From contig LNEK01000020.1 of NCBI GenBank assembly GCA_001464425.1, positions 248,001 through 312,000 on the forward strand: a stretch of DNA of 64,000 bases. Direction: 5' to 3'. Shown here one piece after another: positions 36,697 through 44,205 of the stretch. Numbering within the stretch: the stretch's first letter is position 1; each line of letters opens with the position of its first letter. Below the pieces are notes generated by a model. The model was not told the DNA's origin. It saw only the letters and a list, made by a program, of their open reading frames with translations, and ran no database searches. Source of the stretch: Alphaproteobacteria bacterium Ga0077535. Lineage in GTDB: Bacteria > Pseudomonadota > Alphaproteobacteria > Caulobacterales > Aquidulcibacteraceae. The position numbers and the translations under genes are program-made.

Positions 36697-37584
36697 GTGT
36701 CGACGCTTTACGCCTTCTTTTGCTCCGATCCGCTGAATCCGCGCGCGCCCGAGCCGGATTTCGAGGCGGAGGTGCAGGCTGCGCGGGATCAAGGTTTTGA
36801 AATCAAGCTGATTGACCACGACGAGTTAGATCACCGGCGTGATCCGGCGGCGGCGCTCGGGAGGTTCAAGTCGGGAGAGGGCCGTGGCGTCTACCGCGGT
36901 TGGATGCTTAGGAGCGATGCCTTCGCGGCGCTTTATGGCCTTCTCGCCGAACGAGGCGTGAAGCTTCTGACCGATCCCTCCGCCTATGAGCGGTGTCATC
37001 ACGCGATCGGTTCGTATGAAGCGCTCAGCGCGTATTCACCGGCTGCCAAGTGGGTCGACAAGGAATCGCTCGATGATAAGGCGGCCGTGTCGGCTGCGCT
37101 CAGCCAGTTCGGATCAGCACCCGTTATCATCAAGGACTGGGTGAAATCGCAGGCCTCCGGCTACTGGTCGGAAGCGTGCTTCATTCCCGACGCATCCAAC
37201 TTTGATCAGGCCGCGCAAGTTATTCAGCGGTTCCGCGAGTTGCAGGGTGACTCTCTCGTGGGTGGGTTGGTGATCAAGTCCTACGTTTCGCTGAAACCTT
37301 TAGGCCAGCCTGCGTTTGAGTACCGCGCGTTCATTGTTGATGGCGCCGTTGTGGGATGTTGGCCGCGCTCTGAATCTGCGCGCACTCTTCCCGGGCCTCC
37401 TGGCGCCCTGTTGCATGAAGTGGCGATACGTCTTCCAAGCCCGTTCGCATCGGCGGACTTCGCGCTGGATGAAGATGGCGAGTGGTGGCTTCTTGAGGTT
37501 GGGGATGGGCAGGTGTCGGGAATGCCTGATCAGTCGGCACCACAACTGGTCTTCACCGCGCTACACCAGGCGTTGTCAAAGTGA
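36697..37584 (+). CDS. ATP-grasp fold protein (R2K-clade-like)
   Basis: 295-aa protein starting at GTG 36697, 6 nt after pccB. The first half has GRGVYRGWMLRSDAFAALYGLLAERGVKLLTDPSAYERCHHAIGSYEAL. The second half has ATP-grasp elements: APVIIKDWVKSQASGYW (nucleotide-binding Lys), GGLVIKSYVSLKPLG, EYRAFIVDGAVVGCWPRSE and the metal-site WWLLEVGDGQVSGMP. This order resembles ATP-grasp proteins of the R2K clade, thought to ligate or modify peptides or amino acids; the substrate is unknown. No obvious peptide precursor is adjacent. Function is inferred from fold only. Confidence 0.7.
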   Translation: MSTLYAFFCSDPLNPRAPEPDFEAEVQAARDQGFEIKLIDHDELDHRRDPAAALGRFKSGEGRGVYRGWMLRSDAFAALYGLLAERGVKLLTDPSAYERCHHAIGSYEALSAYSPAAKWVDKESLDDKAAVSAALSQFGSAPVIIKDWVKSQASGYWSEACFIPDASNFDQAAQVIQRFRELQGDSLVGGLVIKSYVSLKPLGQPAFEYRAFIVDGAVVGCWPRSESARTLPGPPGALLHEVAIRLPSPFASADFALDEDGEWWLLEVGDGQVSGMPDQSAPQLVFTALHQALSK

Positions 37585-37737
37585 CCGGTGTTGAAGATCA
37601 GCGGTCATTTTCAATCTCCCCCCTCGCGGGGGACAGGGGACGAGCCGCGCTCTATCCAACACTTTCCGCTCCTAAACGCTTGCCCCACAAGCAAATCCAA
37701 AAAACGTATCCCACACCCCAAAACCGCGCGCATAATG
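37585..37737. other. Non-coding stretch upstream of the structured RNA candidate
   Basis: No credible gene. It contains a short G/C hairpin (CCCCC-TCGC-GGGGG region, 37618-37632) and an A/C-rich patch (37690-37725). A CATAAT element at 37731-37736 could be a -10 box for the RNA that follows, though I see no convincing -35 box. Confidence 0.4.
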
Positions 37738-38150
37738 CACCCATCCCCCGCACGAGAGGTTCATCGTGCTAGCCGAGCCGAGCGAAGCGGGGGACGTGAT
37801 CGAGCGTGAAGTGCTGTCCGTAACTCGCCGGCTACCCGGCAGAGGCGGCGTGCAGATGAGGCGGGCGCGCCGAAGTTGAGCGCTGCAATTCCTCCGCAAA
37901 ACGGAGGCGACAGATCAACACTGAAGCCCGCGGGTAAGCAGCGTAAGGCGCCAACCGCGGGAGCGTACCGGGACCTCGAACGGCTCGAGGCCTGCACGCC
38001 GCCGGGGACCTATCCAGGAGAGTGAAAAACCTCCCCGTGACGGCCCGGCGAGCACAGATCATGACGGGGCGCGTGCGATGCGCGGCGTTGGTCAGCGATG
38101 ATCAGCGCAACTCGGAACTAACCCGGCGCATCCCACGCGCCCCGGCCTCT
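37738..38150 (+). ncRNA. Candidate large structured RNA, family not recognised
   Basis: A non-coding region of about 400 nt with a nested set of stems. The 5' hairpin has 37744-37749/37789-37794 capped by 37750-37755/37764-37769. A closing helix is 37795-37801/38057-38063. Inside it lies 37811-37815 plus 37826-37831 with 38045-38055, then a perfect 12-bp helix 37844-37855/37992-38003. That helix encloses three arms (37891-37896/37902-37907 within 37875-37879/37915-37919; 37927-37933/37955-37961; 37974-37979/37985-37990). A further arm is 38004-38008/38032-38036. A 3' helix 38065-38082/38127-38144 pairs at 17 of 18 positions and is followed by a pyrimidine tract. No RNase P, tmRNA, SRP or 6S signature was found. 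The strand is inferred from the downstream gene and is not proven. Confidence 0.55.
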
Positions 38151-38224
38151 CTTTCTCCCGCATGCGCACGCGCGCGTGACGGACGCGCAGCGCATGTTTA
38201 AGCTGCGCGCGAAGGAGAAATCTC

Positions 38225-38740
38225 ATGCGCGCTTTGGTTTCGCTCTTGGCTCTCGCGCTTGTCGCGTGCGGCCAACCCCCTGAACCGGCGCCAGAGGCGC
38301 CTGAAGTCGCGTTGGAGGAGGCCGCGCCGTCGCCCTTCATCGGCGCCTACACCGCGATGTCGACCACCGCGATGAGCATCACCGGCGATCTCGACGCAAG
38401 TGCGGACGTGCTCTCCTTCGGAAAAGGTTTCCGCATCGAAGGCGGCCGCGTCGATGCGAATCTCGCGGGCGACACCGATCTCTCCGCGGGCGGCGGCACG
38501 ATCAACAGCGGCAGCGGCATCCAGGTTTCGGACGTGGAACTGCGCCGCATCGAAAACGTCCGCATCGCCGCCAATGCGCCGTCGCCCAATCTCTGCGGCG
38601 GCGCGAGCGCAAGCTACGTCATCCTCGGCCGCAACGCCGATACCCTGACGCTTCAGATCTTTTCCGGCGCCGACGCCCCAGGCCCCAACGCGCACGACAC
38701 GCAACTCTGCGGCATCTACAATTACATGCCCGCCGCCTGA
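38225..38740 (+). CDS. Lipoprotein of unknown function (paralogue of 39624 gene)
   Basis: 171-aa lipoprotein: MRALVSLLALALVAC signal with lipobox, a Pro/Glu/Ala-rich linker, then a conserved domain ending LCGGASASYVILGR, LTLQIFSGADAPGP and QLCGIYNYMPAA. The two Cys residues in LCG motifs may form a disulphide. The same ending (LCGSARVEYI, LTLLAFTGAEPPGP, RICARLGYS) occurs in the lipoprotein at 39624, so they are paralogues either side of an esterase gene. Strong GAAGGAG Shine-Dalgarno. The structured RNA candidate lies directly upstream. Confidence 0.72.
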   Translation: MRALVSLLALALVACGQPPEPAPEAPEVALEEAAPSPFIGAYTAMSTTAMSITGDLDASADVLSFGKGFRIEGGRVDANLAGDTDLSAGGGTINSGSGIQVSDVELRRIENVRIAANAPSPNLCGGASASYVILGRNADTLTLQIFSGADAPGPNAHDTQLCGIYNYMPAA

Positions 38741-38742
38741 CC

Positions 38743-39552
38743 ATGCGCACGTTCTTCGCCGCGATCTTCTTGCTGCTTGCAACGCCAGCGCTCGCGCAAA
38801 CCGAGCTCGCACCGCGCGTTGAACGCATCGTCAGCGAAGACAGCGTCTCGTTCGAAGCGCACGTCTTCGATACTGGCGCGCGTCAACGTCCGCGCGGCGC
38901 GATCGTGTTGCTGCACGGCGGCGGCTGGGTCGCCGGCGACGCCACCTGGGTCTATACGCGCGCGCGCCAATTCGCCGAAGCCGGCCTCGTCGCCGTCGCC
39001 CTGGACTATCGCCTCGGCGATCCGCGCCGCGCCAGCGCCGATACGCGCGCCGCGATCCGCTGGCTCCGCGCCAACGCTGTAGGACTGAACATCGATCCAA
39101 ACCGCATCGCCGCCTACGGCGTCTCCGCCGGCGGCCAGCTCTCCGTCACCGCTGCACAAAGCGAAGACGAATCCGCGCGTCCCAATGCGCTTGTCTTGCT
39201 TTCTCCCGCGCTCGATGTCGGCCGCGATGGTTGGTTCGCGCGCCTGGTTGGGGGCAGGGAAACGGCGCAGCAGCTTTCGCCGCTCGAACACGTCCGCGCC
39301 GGCCTGCCGCCCACCTTGATCCTGCAAGGCGATGTCGACAGCGAAACGCCGCTCCCCGGCGCCCGCCGCTATTGTGAAGCGATGCGCGCGGCCGGCGGCG
39401 AATGCGTCCTCAAAGTTTATATCGGCTACGGCCATCTCTTCACGCCCGCCGGCATCAATGATCGCGATACGCCCCAGCCCGACCCCACCATCTCCGCGCA
39501 AGCCGGCGATTTCGCGTTGGCCTTCCTCCGCCACCGCGGCTTCATGGACTGA
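38743..39552 (+). CDS. Exported alpha/beta-hydrolase (HSL-type esterase)
   Basis: 269-aa protein with signal peptide MRTFFAAIFLLLATPALA. The alpha/beta-hydrolase core has the oxyanion motif LLHGGGWVAGD, the nucleophile elbow GVSAGGQLS with the catalytic Ser, an acid in LILQGDVDSETP and a terminal His in YGHLF. This is the hormone-sensitive-lipase/acetyl-esterase pattern. Periplasmic esterase, substrate unknown. It is 2 nt from the upstream lipoprotein gene. Confidence 0.85.
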   Translation: MRTFFAAIFLLLATPALAQTELAPRVERIVSEDSVSFEAHVFDTGARQRPRGAIVLLHGGGWVAGDATWVYTRARQFAEAGLVAVALDYRLGDPRRASADTRAAIRWLRANAVGLNIDPNRIAAYGVSAGGQLSVTAAQSEDESARPNALVLLSPALDVGRDGWFARLVGGRETAQQLSPLEHVRAGLPPTLILQGDVDSETPLPGARRYCEAMRAAGGECVLKVYIGYGHLFTPAGINDRDTPQPDPTISAQAGDFALAFLRHRGFMD

Positions 39553-39623
39553 AGCGCGACGAGGCGCGCCGCTTCTGCGATGGGCCGTGTCGCGGTCATG
39601 GCGGGCCGGGCTTATGGTCCGGC

Positions 39624-40151
39624 ATGCGTATTGTGCTCGCAGCCGCCTTGCTCGCCGCGCTCGCCGGCTGCAGCGAGGCACCGTCACAAACGGCGGAGCC
39701 TGCGTCGTCCGTGATGCCGCGCGGCCCCTACAACGCCGCCTCCGCCAGTGCGCAGCAGCTGACCGGCAACATGCGCATCGAGCGCGCCGGCATGCTCTTT
39801 GACAGCGGAATAACGCTGTTTACACGCACACTGGATCCGCTGCGCGGCACAGATCGCATCGCACGCGATGGCGATAGTTATGCCGCCGCCGCCTTCGGCC
39901 CGAGCGATCTCCTGGTGGAGCTCCGCCGCGTCACCGAAGAAGCGCCCCGCAGCGATGGCGCGAAGCTCTGCGGCAGCGCGCGCGTCGAATACATCGCCAC
40001 CGTCTACGACGCGCGCGCCACGTCGCTGACTTTGCTGGCCTTCACCGGTGCTGAACCGCCCGGCCCACAGGCGACGCAAAGCCGGATCTGCGCGCGCCTC
40101 GGCTACTCGGCGCCGCACGGCGCGCGCACGCGCGAAGGTGTGGTGCTCTGA
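39624..40151 (+). CDS. Lipoprotein of unknown function (paralogue of 38225 gene)
   Basis: 175-aa lipoprotein: signal MRIVLAAALLAALAGC, then a domain ending in LCGSARVEYIATVYDA, LTLLAFTGAEPPGP and ICARLGYS, matching the lipoprotein at 38225 over its last third. The two share the spacing of the Cys residues. Function unknown. A stretch of roughly 70 nt separates it from the esterase stop. Confidence 0.7.
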   Translation: MRIVLAAALLAALAGCSEAPSQTAEPASSVMPRGPYNAASASAQQLTGNMRIERAGMLFDSGITLFTRTLDPLRGTDRIARDGDSYAAAAFGPSDLLVELRRVTEEAPRSDGAKLCGSARVEYIATVYDARATSLTLLAFTGAEPPGPQATQSRICARLGYSAPHGARTREGVVL

Positions 40152-40640
40152 CTAATCAGCTTTGCCGTACGGCTTAATCGGCTCGCCGAGTTCGTAATAC
40201 TCGGCGCCTTTCTCGGTCTGCATGATGAGATAGCGCTTGTCATGCTCAGGGTAGGAGACAACATCGATCGGCTTATCTTCGCCGCCCATCAGATAGACGC
40301 ACTCTTCCTCGAACGTATTGCGCAGAATGTGCGGCACAGCCGGGGTCGCAAACCCCATGAAATCGCCTGGGCCGACCTCGGTCGTTTTGTCGTCGATCTC
40401 AGCGACCGCGCGCCCTGAGAGAATGTAGATCCATTCCTCCTCCAGCATGTGGGCATGATAAGCGAAGCTGTCCTTGCCCGGGGGTAGCCGCACGAGGCTG
40501 ACATGGGCGCGGCTCATACCCGCAAGGCGCGACAGCCCCGCAGCGCGGAAGAACGAGTTGGCGTTGAGCCGTTGTGTGAAGGGCCGCATGGCTGGCGCGA
40601 TTTCGCCGGCGCGCCATAGGGACTTTTTCGACTCAGCCAT
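40152..40640 (-). CDS. Cupin-domain protein
   Basis: 162-aa single-domain cupin. Motif 1 has HAHMLEEEWIYILSGRAVAEID (two His and Glu for a metal) and motif 2 has PGDFMGFATPAVPHIL (Gly-Pro plus the distal His). There is no HTH. Such small cupins may be dioxygenases, epimerases or sugar-binding proteins; the substrate cannot be assigned. Convergent with the upstream lipoprotein gene, ending next to its stop. Confidence 0.82.
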   Translation of the reverse strand: MAESKKSLWRAGEIAPAMRPFTQRLNANSFFRAAGLSRLAGMSRAHVSLVRLPPGKDSFAYHAHMLEEEWIYILSGRAVAEIDDKTTEVGPGDFMGFATPAVPHILRNTFEEECVYLMGGEDKPIDVVSYPEHDKRYLIMQTEKGAEYYELGEPIKPYGKAD

Positions 40641-40704
40641 TTGTCACCTCTGCCGCGAGCTTATCCTACAGCGCCCAGGCCGTGGGATGATGCGGCTGAG
40701 GATT

Positions 40705-41448
40705 TCAGAACGCGACCGGTTCGAACGCCCGCCACTCCCCCCCGAGCAGCACTTCAAGCGGCCGGAAGCTCGCCTTGTAGTCCATCTTGTCGGAGCCCGG
40801 GATCCAGTAGCCAAGATAGACATGGGCAAAGCCCGCCGCGCGCGCTTGCTGGATGTGATCGAGGATAGTGTAGATGCCGAGGCTGCGCCGCGCTTCGTCG
40901 GGGTCGAAATAGGAATAGACGAGCGAGAGTCCGTCGCCGAGCACGTCCACCAGCGCAGCCCCCGCCAGCGTCCCACGCGCGGGCCCGCTGCTATGCCGAT
41001 ACTCGACAATGTGCGTGTGCACCGCCGTCTCTTCGACCATCGCGGCGTAATCGCTGAACGTCATGTCGGCCATGCCGCCGGTGGCGTGGCGGGATCCGAG
41101 ATAGCGGCGCAGGAGCATGAATTGTTCTTGGGTCGCCTGCGCTGGGCGCAACGTGCGCGTCAGGTCGGCGTTGCGCGCCATGATCTTGCGCCAGCGACGA
41201 CTAAAGGTGAAACGCTCGACCGGCACACGCGCCGAAATGCATGCGTCACACCCTTCGCAAGACGGGCGGTAAGCAATGTTCTGGGAGCGCCGAAAACCGA
41301 CATTGGTCAACGCGTCGTGAAGCGTTTCGGCGTCGAAGCCATCAAGGGCAGTAAATATCTTGCGCTCGCGCTTACCCGGCAGATACGGGCAGGGCGATGG
41401 CGCCGTGAGGAAGAACCTGAGGTTCTTGGTCGGAAAGGGCTTGGTCAC
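40705..41448 (-). CDS. bpt: Bpt-type aminoacyl-tRNA--protein transferase (N-degron pathway)
   Basis: 247-aa leucyl/aspartyl-type transferase of the ATE/Bpt family, which conjugates Leu from Leu-tRNA to N-terminal Asp/Glu (and oxidised Cys) to create ClpS/ClpAP substrates. Signatures: RFFLTAPSPCPYLPGKRERKIF, RRSQNIAYRPSCEGCDACISARVPV with the conserved Cys cluster, KIMARNADL, and the GNAT-like half with DEARRSLGIYTILDHIQQARAAGFAHVYLGYWIPGSDKMDYKA. Length is typical. Confidence 0.94.
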   Translation of the reverse strand: MTKPFPTKNLRFFLTAPSPCPYLPGKRERKIFTALDGFDAETLHDALTNVGFRRSQNIAYRPSCEGCDACISARVPVERFTFSRRWRKIMARNADLTRTLRPAQATQEQFMLLRRYLGSRHATGGMADMTFSDYAAMVEETAVHTHIVEYRHSSGPARGTLAGAALVDVLGDGLSLVYSYFDPDEARRSLGIYTILDHIQQARAAGFAHVYLGYWIPGSDKMDYKASFRPLEVLLGGEWRAFEPVAF

Positions 41449-41665
41449 GCGCTGTCCATGGTCGTTGAACCTGTCATTCCGTCAAGCCAGCGCGCGCATT
41501 GCGCGCTGTTAGACTTAACAAACGCTTTCAAGTTCCGATGCCGATCTAAAATACGGCCAGAGTTTGCGATTATACCTCCAGCTTGGGGAAAAAGCTGGTA
41601 CGGTGCTTTTGGATACGCCGTTCGGACAGGGGGAGCTGTTCGGCCTGAAACGAGGGAGAGCGCTC
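41449..41665 (+). other. Non-coding leader with two hairpins before a small gene
   Basis: Contains CAGCGCGC-GCATT-GCGCGCTG (41488-41508) and CCAGCTT-N7-AAGCTGG (41578-41598), and a TAAAAT at about 41546 that could be a -10 element. It separates divergent bpt from the 74-aa gene. No further coding sequence is evident; the ORF upstream of ATG 41666 in the same frame lacks a ribosome-binding site. Confidence 0.4.
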
Positions 41666-41890
41666 ATGGCGCAACCTGTGACGGCCATCCTTTCGCGCCA
41701 GGGCGAACTCGCCGCGGCAGCATGGCAATTCACGCGCGACACCAATGAGGCCAATCTTTTGGTCGGCAAGGTCGTGTCACGCGCACTGATCCACTTTACC
41801 GAAGCGGCTGCGGACGAGACTGTCGTCAGTGAAATGCGGCGCGAGCTGGATCGTCTGATCGAGCAACTGCGCCGCACCCGTCATCACTGA
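41666..41890 (+). CDS. 74-aa protein resembling a degenerate sigma-factor region 2
   Basis: Start ATG 41666 is supported by GAGGGAGAG 8 nt upstream; an open frame from 41564 has no comparable site. The product reads GELAAAAWQFTRDTNEANLLVGKVVSRALIHF and then ETVVSEMRRELDRLIEQLRR. The first part follows the ECF sigma region-2 pattern (helix, FTRDxxEAxxLVxxxxxRAL) but lacks the acidic DD normally before LV, and there is no region 4. It may be a sigma remnant or a stand-alone helical regulator. It ends 7 nt past the msrB stop, tail to tail. Real coding is likely; the role is uncertain. Confidence 0.55.
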   Translation: MAQPVTAILSRQGELAAAAWQFTRDTNEANLLVGKVVSRALIHFTEAAADETVVSEMRRELDRLIEQLRRTRHH

Positions 41891-42354
41891 TCTGTCGGCT
41901 CGCCGCGACCAAGCGGATCAGGCAACGGCTCGCCATCCGGCGCAAACTGCAGCGACGCGGAATTGATGCAATAGCGCAGCCCGGTTGGGCGCGGGCCGTC
42001 CGGAAACACATGGCCCTGATGGCTGTCGCACCGTGCGCAACGCGTTTCGACCCGGCGCATACCGTACGAATTGTCCTCGATTCCGATGACGTGTTGCGGG
42101 TCGATCGGCGCTGTGAAGCTCGGCCAGCCGGTGCCACTCTCGAACTTGGTGTCCTGTCGAAACAGCGGCAGCCCGCACAAGCGGCAACAATAGACGCCCG
42201 GCTTCTTCTGATTGAGCAGGCCGCCGCAGAAGGGCGCTTCGGTGCCGTGATGCAGCAGCACCCGGCGCTCCTCATCATTGAGGCCAGCTTCAAGCGCCAC
42301 GCGCTCTTCGGCGCTGGGCGGGGTGAGATCGAAACCTGATTTGGAGAATGTCAT
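41884..42354 (-). CDS. msrB: Peptide-methionine (R)-S-oxide reductase
   Basis: 156-aa MsrB that reduces methionine-R-sulfoxide. Both zinc-binding Cys pairs (CRLCGLPLF and CARCDSHQGHVF), GTGWPSF, and the catalytic RYCINSASLQF are visible. ATG 42354 (MTFSKSGFDLTPPS) gives the usual N-terminus; an in-frame extension to 42429 is not homologous. Last gene on this strand after the TIR-ParA pair, with a gap of about 50 nt. Confidence 0.96.
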   Translation of the reverse strand: MTFSKSGFDLTPPSAEERVALEAGLNDEERRVLLHHGTEAPFCGGLLNQKKPGVYCCRLCGLPLFRQDTKFESGTGWPSFTAPIDPQHVIGIEDNSYGMRRVETRCARCDSHQGHVFPDGPRPTGLRYCINSASLQFAPDGEPLPDPLGRGEPTDQ

Positions 42355-42403
42355 GAACAAATCCTGGGGAGGCGGCCCAGGTTCGTCCAGGGGTGCGCTG
42401 CGG

Positions 42404-42817
42404 TTACACCACGGTTTCGCTGTCGCCATAGAGCTTGGCGAGTTGCGTCACGAGGCTCTTGGCGCCGGCGCTTATCTGTTGATCCGAGAACTTGGTCCGC
42501 AATTGCCGCGTAGCGTCAGCTAGGCCCTTGGGCTGGAAGCCCAGCTTGCGGCGGTGCTTCTTGGCGATGTGCTCAATGAGCAAGTCGGCCTTCTCCTGGG
42601 CTGGGCCCATGATCGGCTTCAGCGTCTGCTCCAACTCCCGCACCAGCGGGTCGCCCTTGCGCTTGGCGGCGCGTTTCTTGGGCGGCAGGACTGCCGCCAG
42701 GAGTGTGCGGTCCTCGTGCGCGCGGATCAGCGCAAACGCCTTTTTCAGCTCTGGGCGCGTGCGACTCTTGAGAGCAGCCTTGAGCGCCTTTGCGCCGTCG
42801 GCATCGAGCTTCTTCAT
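42404..42817 (-). CDS. Small basic helical protein coupled to the TIR-ParA gene
   Basis: 137-aa protein, highly charged and predicted mostly alpha-helical: KALKAALKSRTRPELKKAFALIRAHEDRT, PPKKRAAKRKGDPLVRELEQTLKPIMGPAQEKADLLIEHIAKKHRRKLG, and DQQISAGAKSLVTQLAKLYG. Basic patches (KKRAAKRK, KKHRRK) suggest nucleic-acid contact. I do not recognise a family. ATG 42817 overlaps the TIR-ParA stop (ATGA), so it is translated with it. It may be a ParB-like or accessory partner, by analogy with two-gene ParA systems only. Confidence 0.65.
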   Translation of the reverse strand: MKKLDADGAKALKAALKSRTRPELKKAFALIRAHEDRTLLAAVLPPKKRAAKRKGDPLVRELEQTLKPIMGPAQEKADLLIEHIAKKHRRKLGFQPKGLADATRQLRTKFSDQQISAGAKSLVTQLAKLYGDSETVV

Positions 42818-44091
42818 GACACAGCTCGCCGCAGCACAGCGGCCGCCGCGTGCGTGAGCGCCTCTTTGGCTGGCCGCCCGCCGACCCGCATCATGGCGCT
42901 GACGTTGATCGGGTTGGCCGCAAACCGATCGGTCGGCGCCGATTTGAGTACGGCAGAATACGGGATTTCATCTGGCAGGAGTGCTGAGCCGAAGAACGGC
43001 GCGTTGCTGATTTCGTTGCGTGTGAACGCATCCGCATCATTGGTTTCGCCGGATCGAGTGCGGTCATTCACGCCGTTAAGCAGCACCGAGAACTCGTTGG
43101 ACCGCAAGGCTCTTCCCCTCACTTCACGCACGACGTGTTCCAGCATGTTCAAACCAGTGAGTGAATACTTCTCCGGGCGAACCGGAGCGATGATGTGGTC
43201 AGCGGTCGTGATCGCTAGGCGGGTGAGGAACGTGGCGCACGGGTTGGAGTCGATGACCACCGCATCCGAGCGCGCCCGCAGCGCAGATATCAGCGCCCGA
43301 AATCGCGTGAAGGCTTCGGCTTTGTCCCGATCGGAGCGCGTATCGAGGGTAAACTCGAATAGCCGTTCGTCGCCTGCGATCAACTCGAAGTTCGGCTGCT
43401 TGCCGCCGCCGCGACGCACACGGTTCAGTGGAATAGCGATGGCGGCGAGATCATTGCGCGGAACGCTCGCGTCGCCGCGTGGGTTCAGTACGTTGTAGAT
43501 CGTGTGATTACGGTCCCGAATGCGATTTCGTTCGCCGGGCGAGAGAAAATACTGCGTGAGATTGTGCTGCGGATCGAGGTCGATAAAACTGACAGAACGC
43601 TTGTCGGCCAAGTGCGCCGCGGCGAATAGATTCGCGGCCAACACGGTTTTGCCCACGCCGCCCTTGATGTTGAGCATTGCGAAAACGCGACCACGTCCAT
43701 TCGCCGCCCGGGCGCGGTCGACGATCTGGGTGAGGGTTTCTGAACGGGGCCCGCGGCGCAGATCAACGGCGGTGGCGGTATCGAGTGTGGCGTGGATCCA
43801 TGAATCTGCCGGCAGGTCGCCTGTCATCACCACAATGATCGGGCGTCCATTGTTTAGAGCGGCCGCCATTTCGCGCTGCAGCCAAGTGCTCTCCTGCGCC
43901 GCGAGAGACGCCAGCACCACGACAATGCCAGCTTCACCAATAGTTTGGACAAGCGCCGACAGCTTTTCCTGGGCGCGCAATTCTGGCCCCGAAAGCGTTA
44001 TGCTCCAGCCATGGCGCTCAAGTTCCGCCGCAATGGCGCGAGCAGCGTCCTCGTCTGCTGATTCAAAGGCGAGGTACGCCGCAATCGCCAT
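42814..44091 (-). CDS. TIR-like domain fused to a ParA/MinD-type ATPase
   Basis: 425-aa protein. Residues 1 to about 125 look like a TIR fold: AAYLAFESADEDAARAIAAELERHGW (strand A/helix A), EAGIVVVLASLAAQESTWLQREMAAALNNGRPIIVVM, with S68-x-W70 and Glu74 in the place of the catalytic Glu of NAD-cleaving TIRs. From about 135 the ParA part begins: deviant Walker A LNIKGGVGKT (KGGVGKT at 143-149), FIDLDPQHNLTQYF, VIDSNPCATFLTRLAITTADHIIAPVRPEKYSLTGL, and a C-terminal helical end. It is coupled to the 137-aa gene downstream. It is not an ordinary chromosome-partitioning ParA (no parB neighbour). The fusion suggests an NTP-controlled NADase or signalling device, perhaps anti-phage. Confidence 0.8.
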   Translation of the reverse strand: MAIAAYLAFESADEDAARAIAAELERHGWSITLSGPELRAQEKLSALVQTIGEAGIVVVLASLAAQESTWLQREMAAALNNGRPIIVVMTGDLPADSWIHATLDTATAVDLRRGPRSETLTQIVDRARAANGRGRVFAMLNIKGGVGKTVLAANLFAAAHLADKRSVSFIDLDPQHNLTQYFLSPGERNRIRDRNHTIYNVLNPRGDASVPRNDLAAIAIPLNRVRRGGGKQPNFELIAGDERLFEFTLDTRSDRDKAEAFTRFRALISALRARSDAVVIDSNPCATFLTRLAITTADHIIAPVRPEKYSLTGLNMLEHVVREVRGRALRSNEFSVLLNGVNDRTRSGETNDADAFTRNEISNAPFFGSALLPDEIPYSAVLKSAPTDRFAANPINVSAMMRVGGRPAKEALTHAAAAVLRRAVS

Positions 44092-44205
44092 AAAGTTTCC
44101 CCACGCTCTGAAGGGAAACCCTAGTCGGGCGTATTACGCCTTGGCAATGCTATCGCCTCGCCTCAAAGGGGCGGCGCGTGGCCGCGCAGCCCGCCGCTTT
44201 GCACC

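Noticed and set aside
37585-38062. Several short open frames across the non-coding gap
   Set aside because: Arg/Ala/Pro/Ser-rich, overlapping on both strands, no start signals; the region is better explained by RNA structure.
37738-38150. RNase P RNA, tmRNA, SRP RNA or 6S RNA
   Set aside because: No GAGGAAAGTCC/ACAGAA signature, no tRNA-like T-loop or tag reading frame, no GGAAGGAAGCAG loop; size does not suit SRP or 6S.
40474-41748. 424-codon plus-strand open frame over cupin and bpt
   Set aside because: Both minus-strand genes have diagnostic motifs; the plus frame shows none.
42814-44091. Chromosome-partitioning ParA
   Set aside because: An N-terminal TIR-like domain is fused to it, there is no parB or parS-like context, and the neighbour is not ParB-like.
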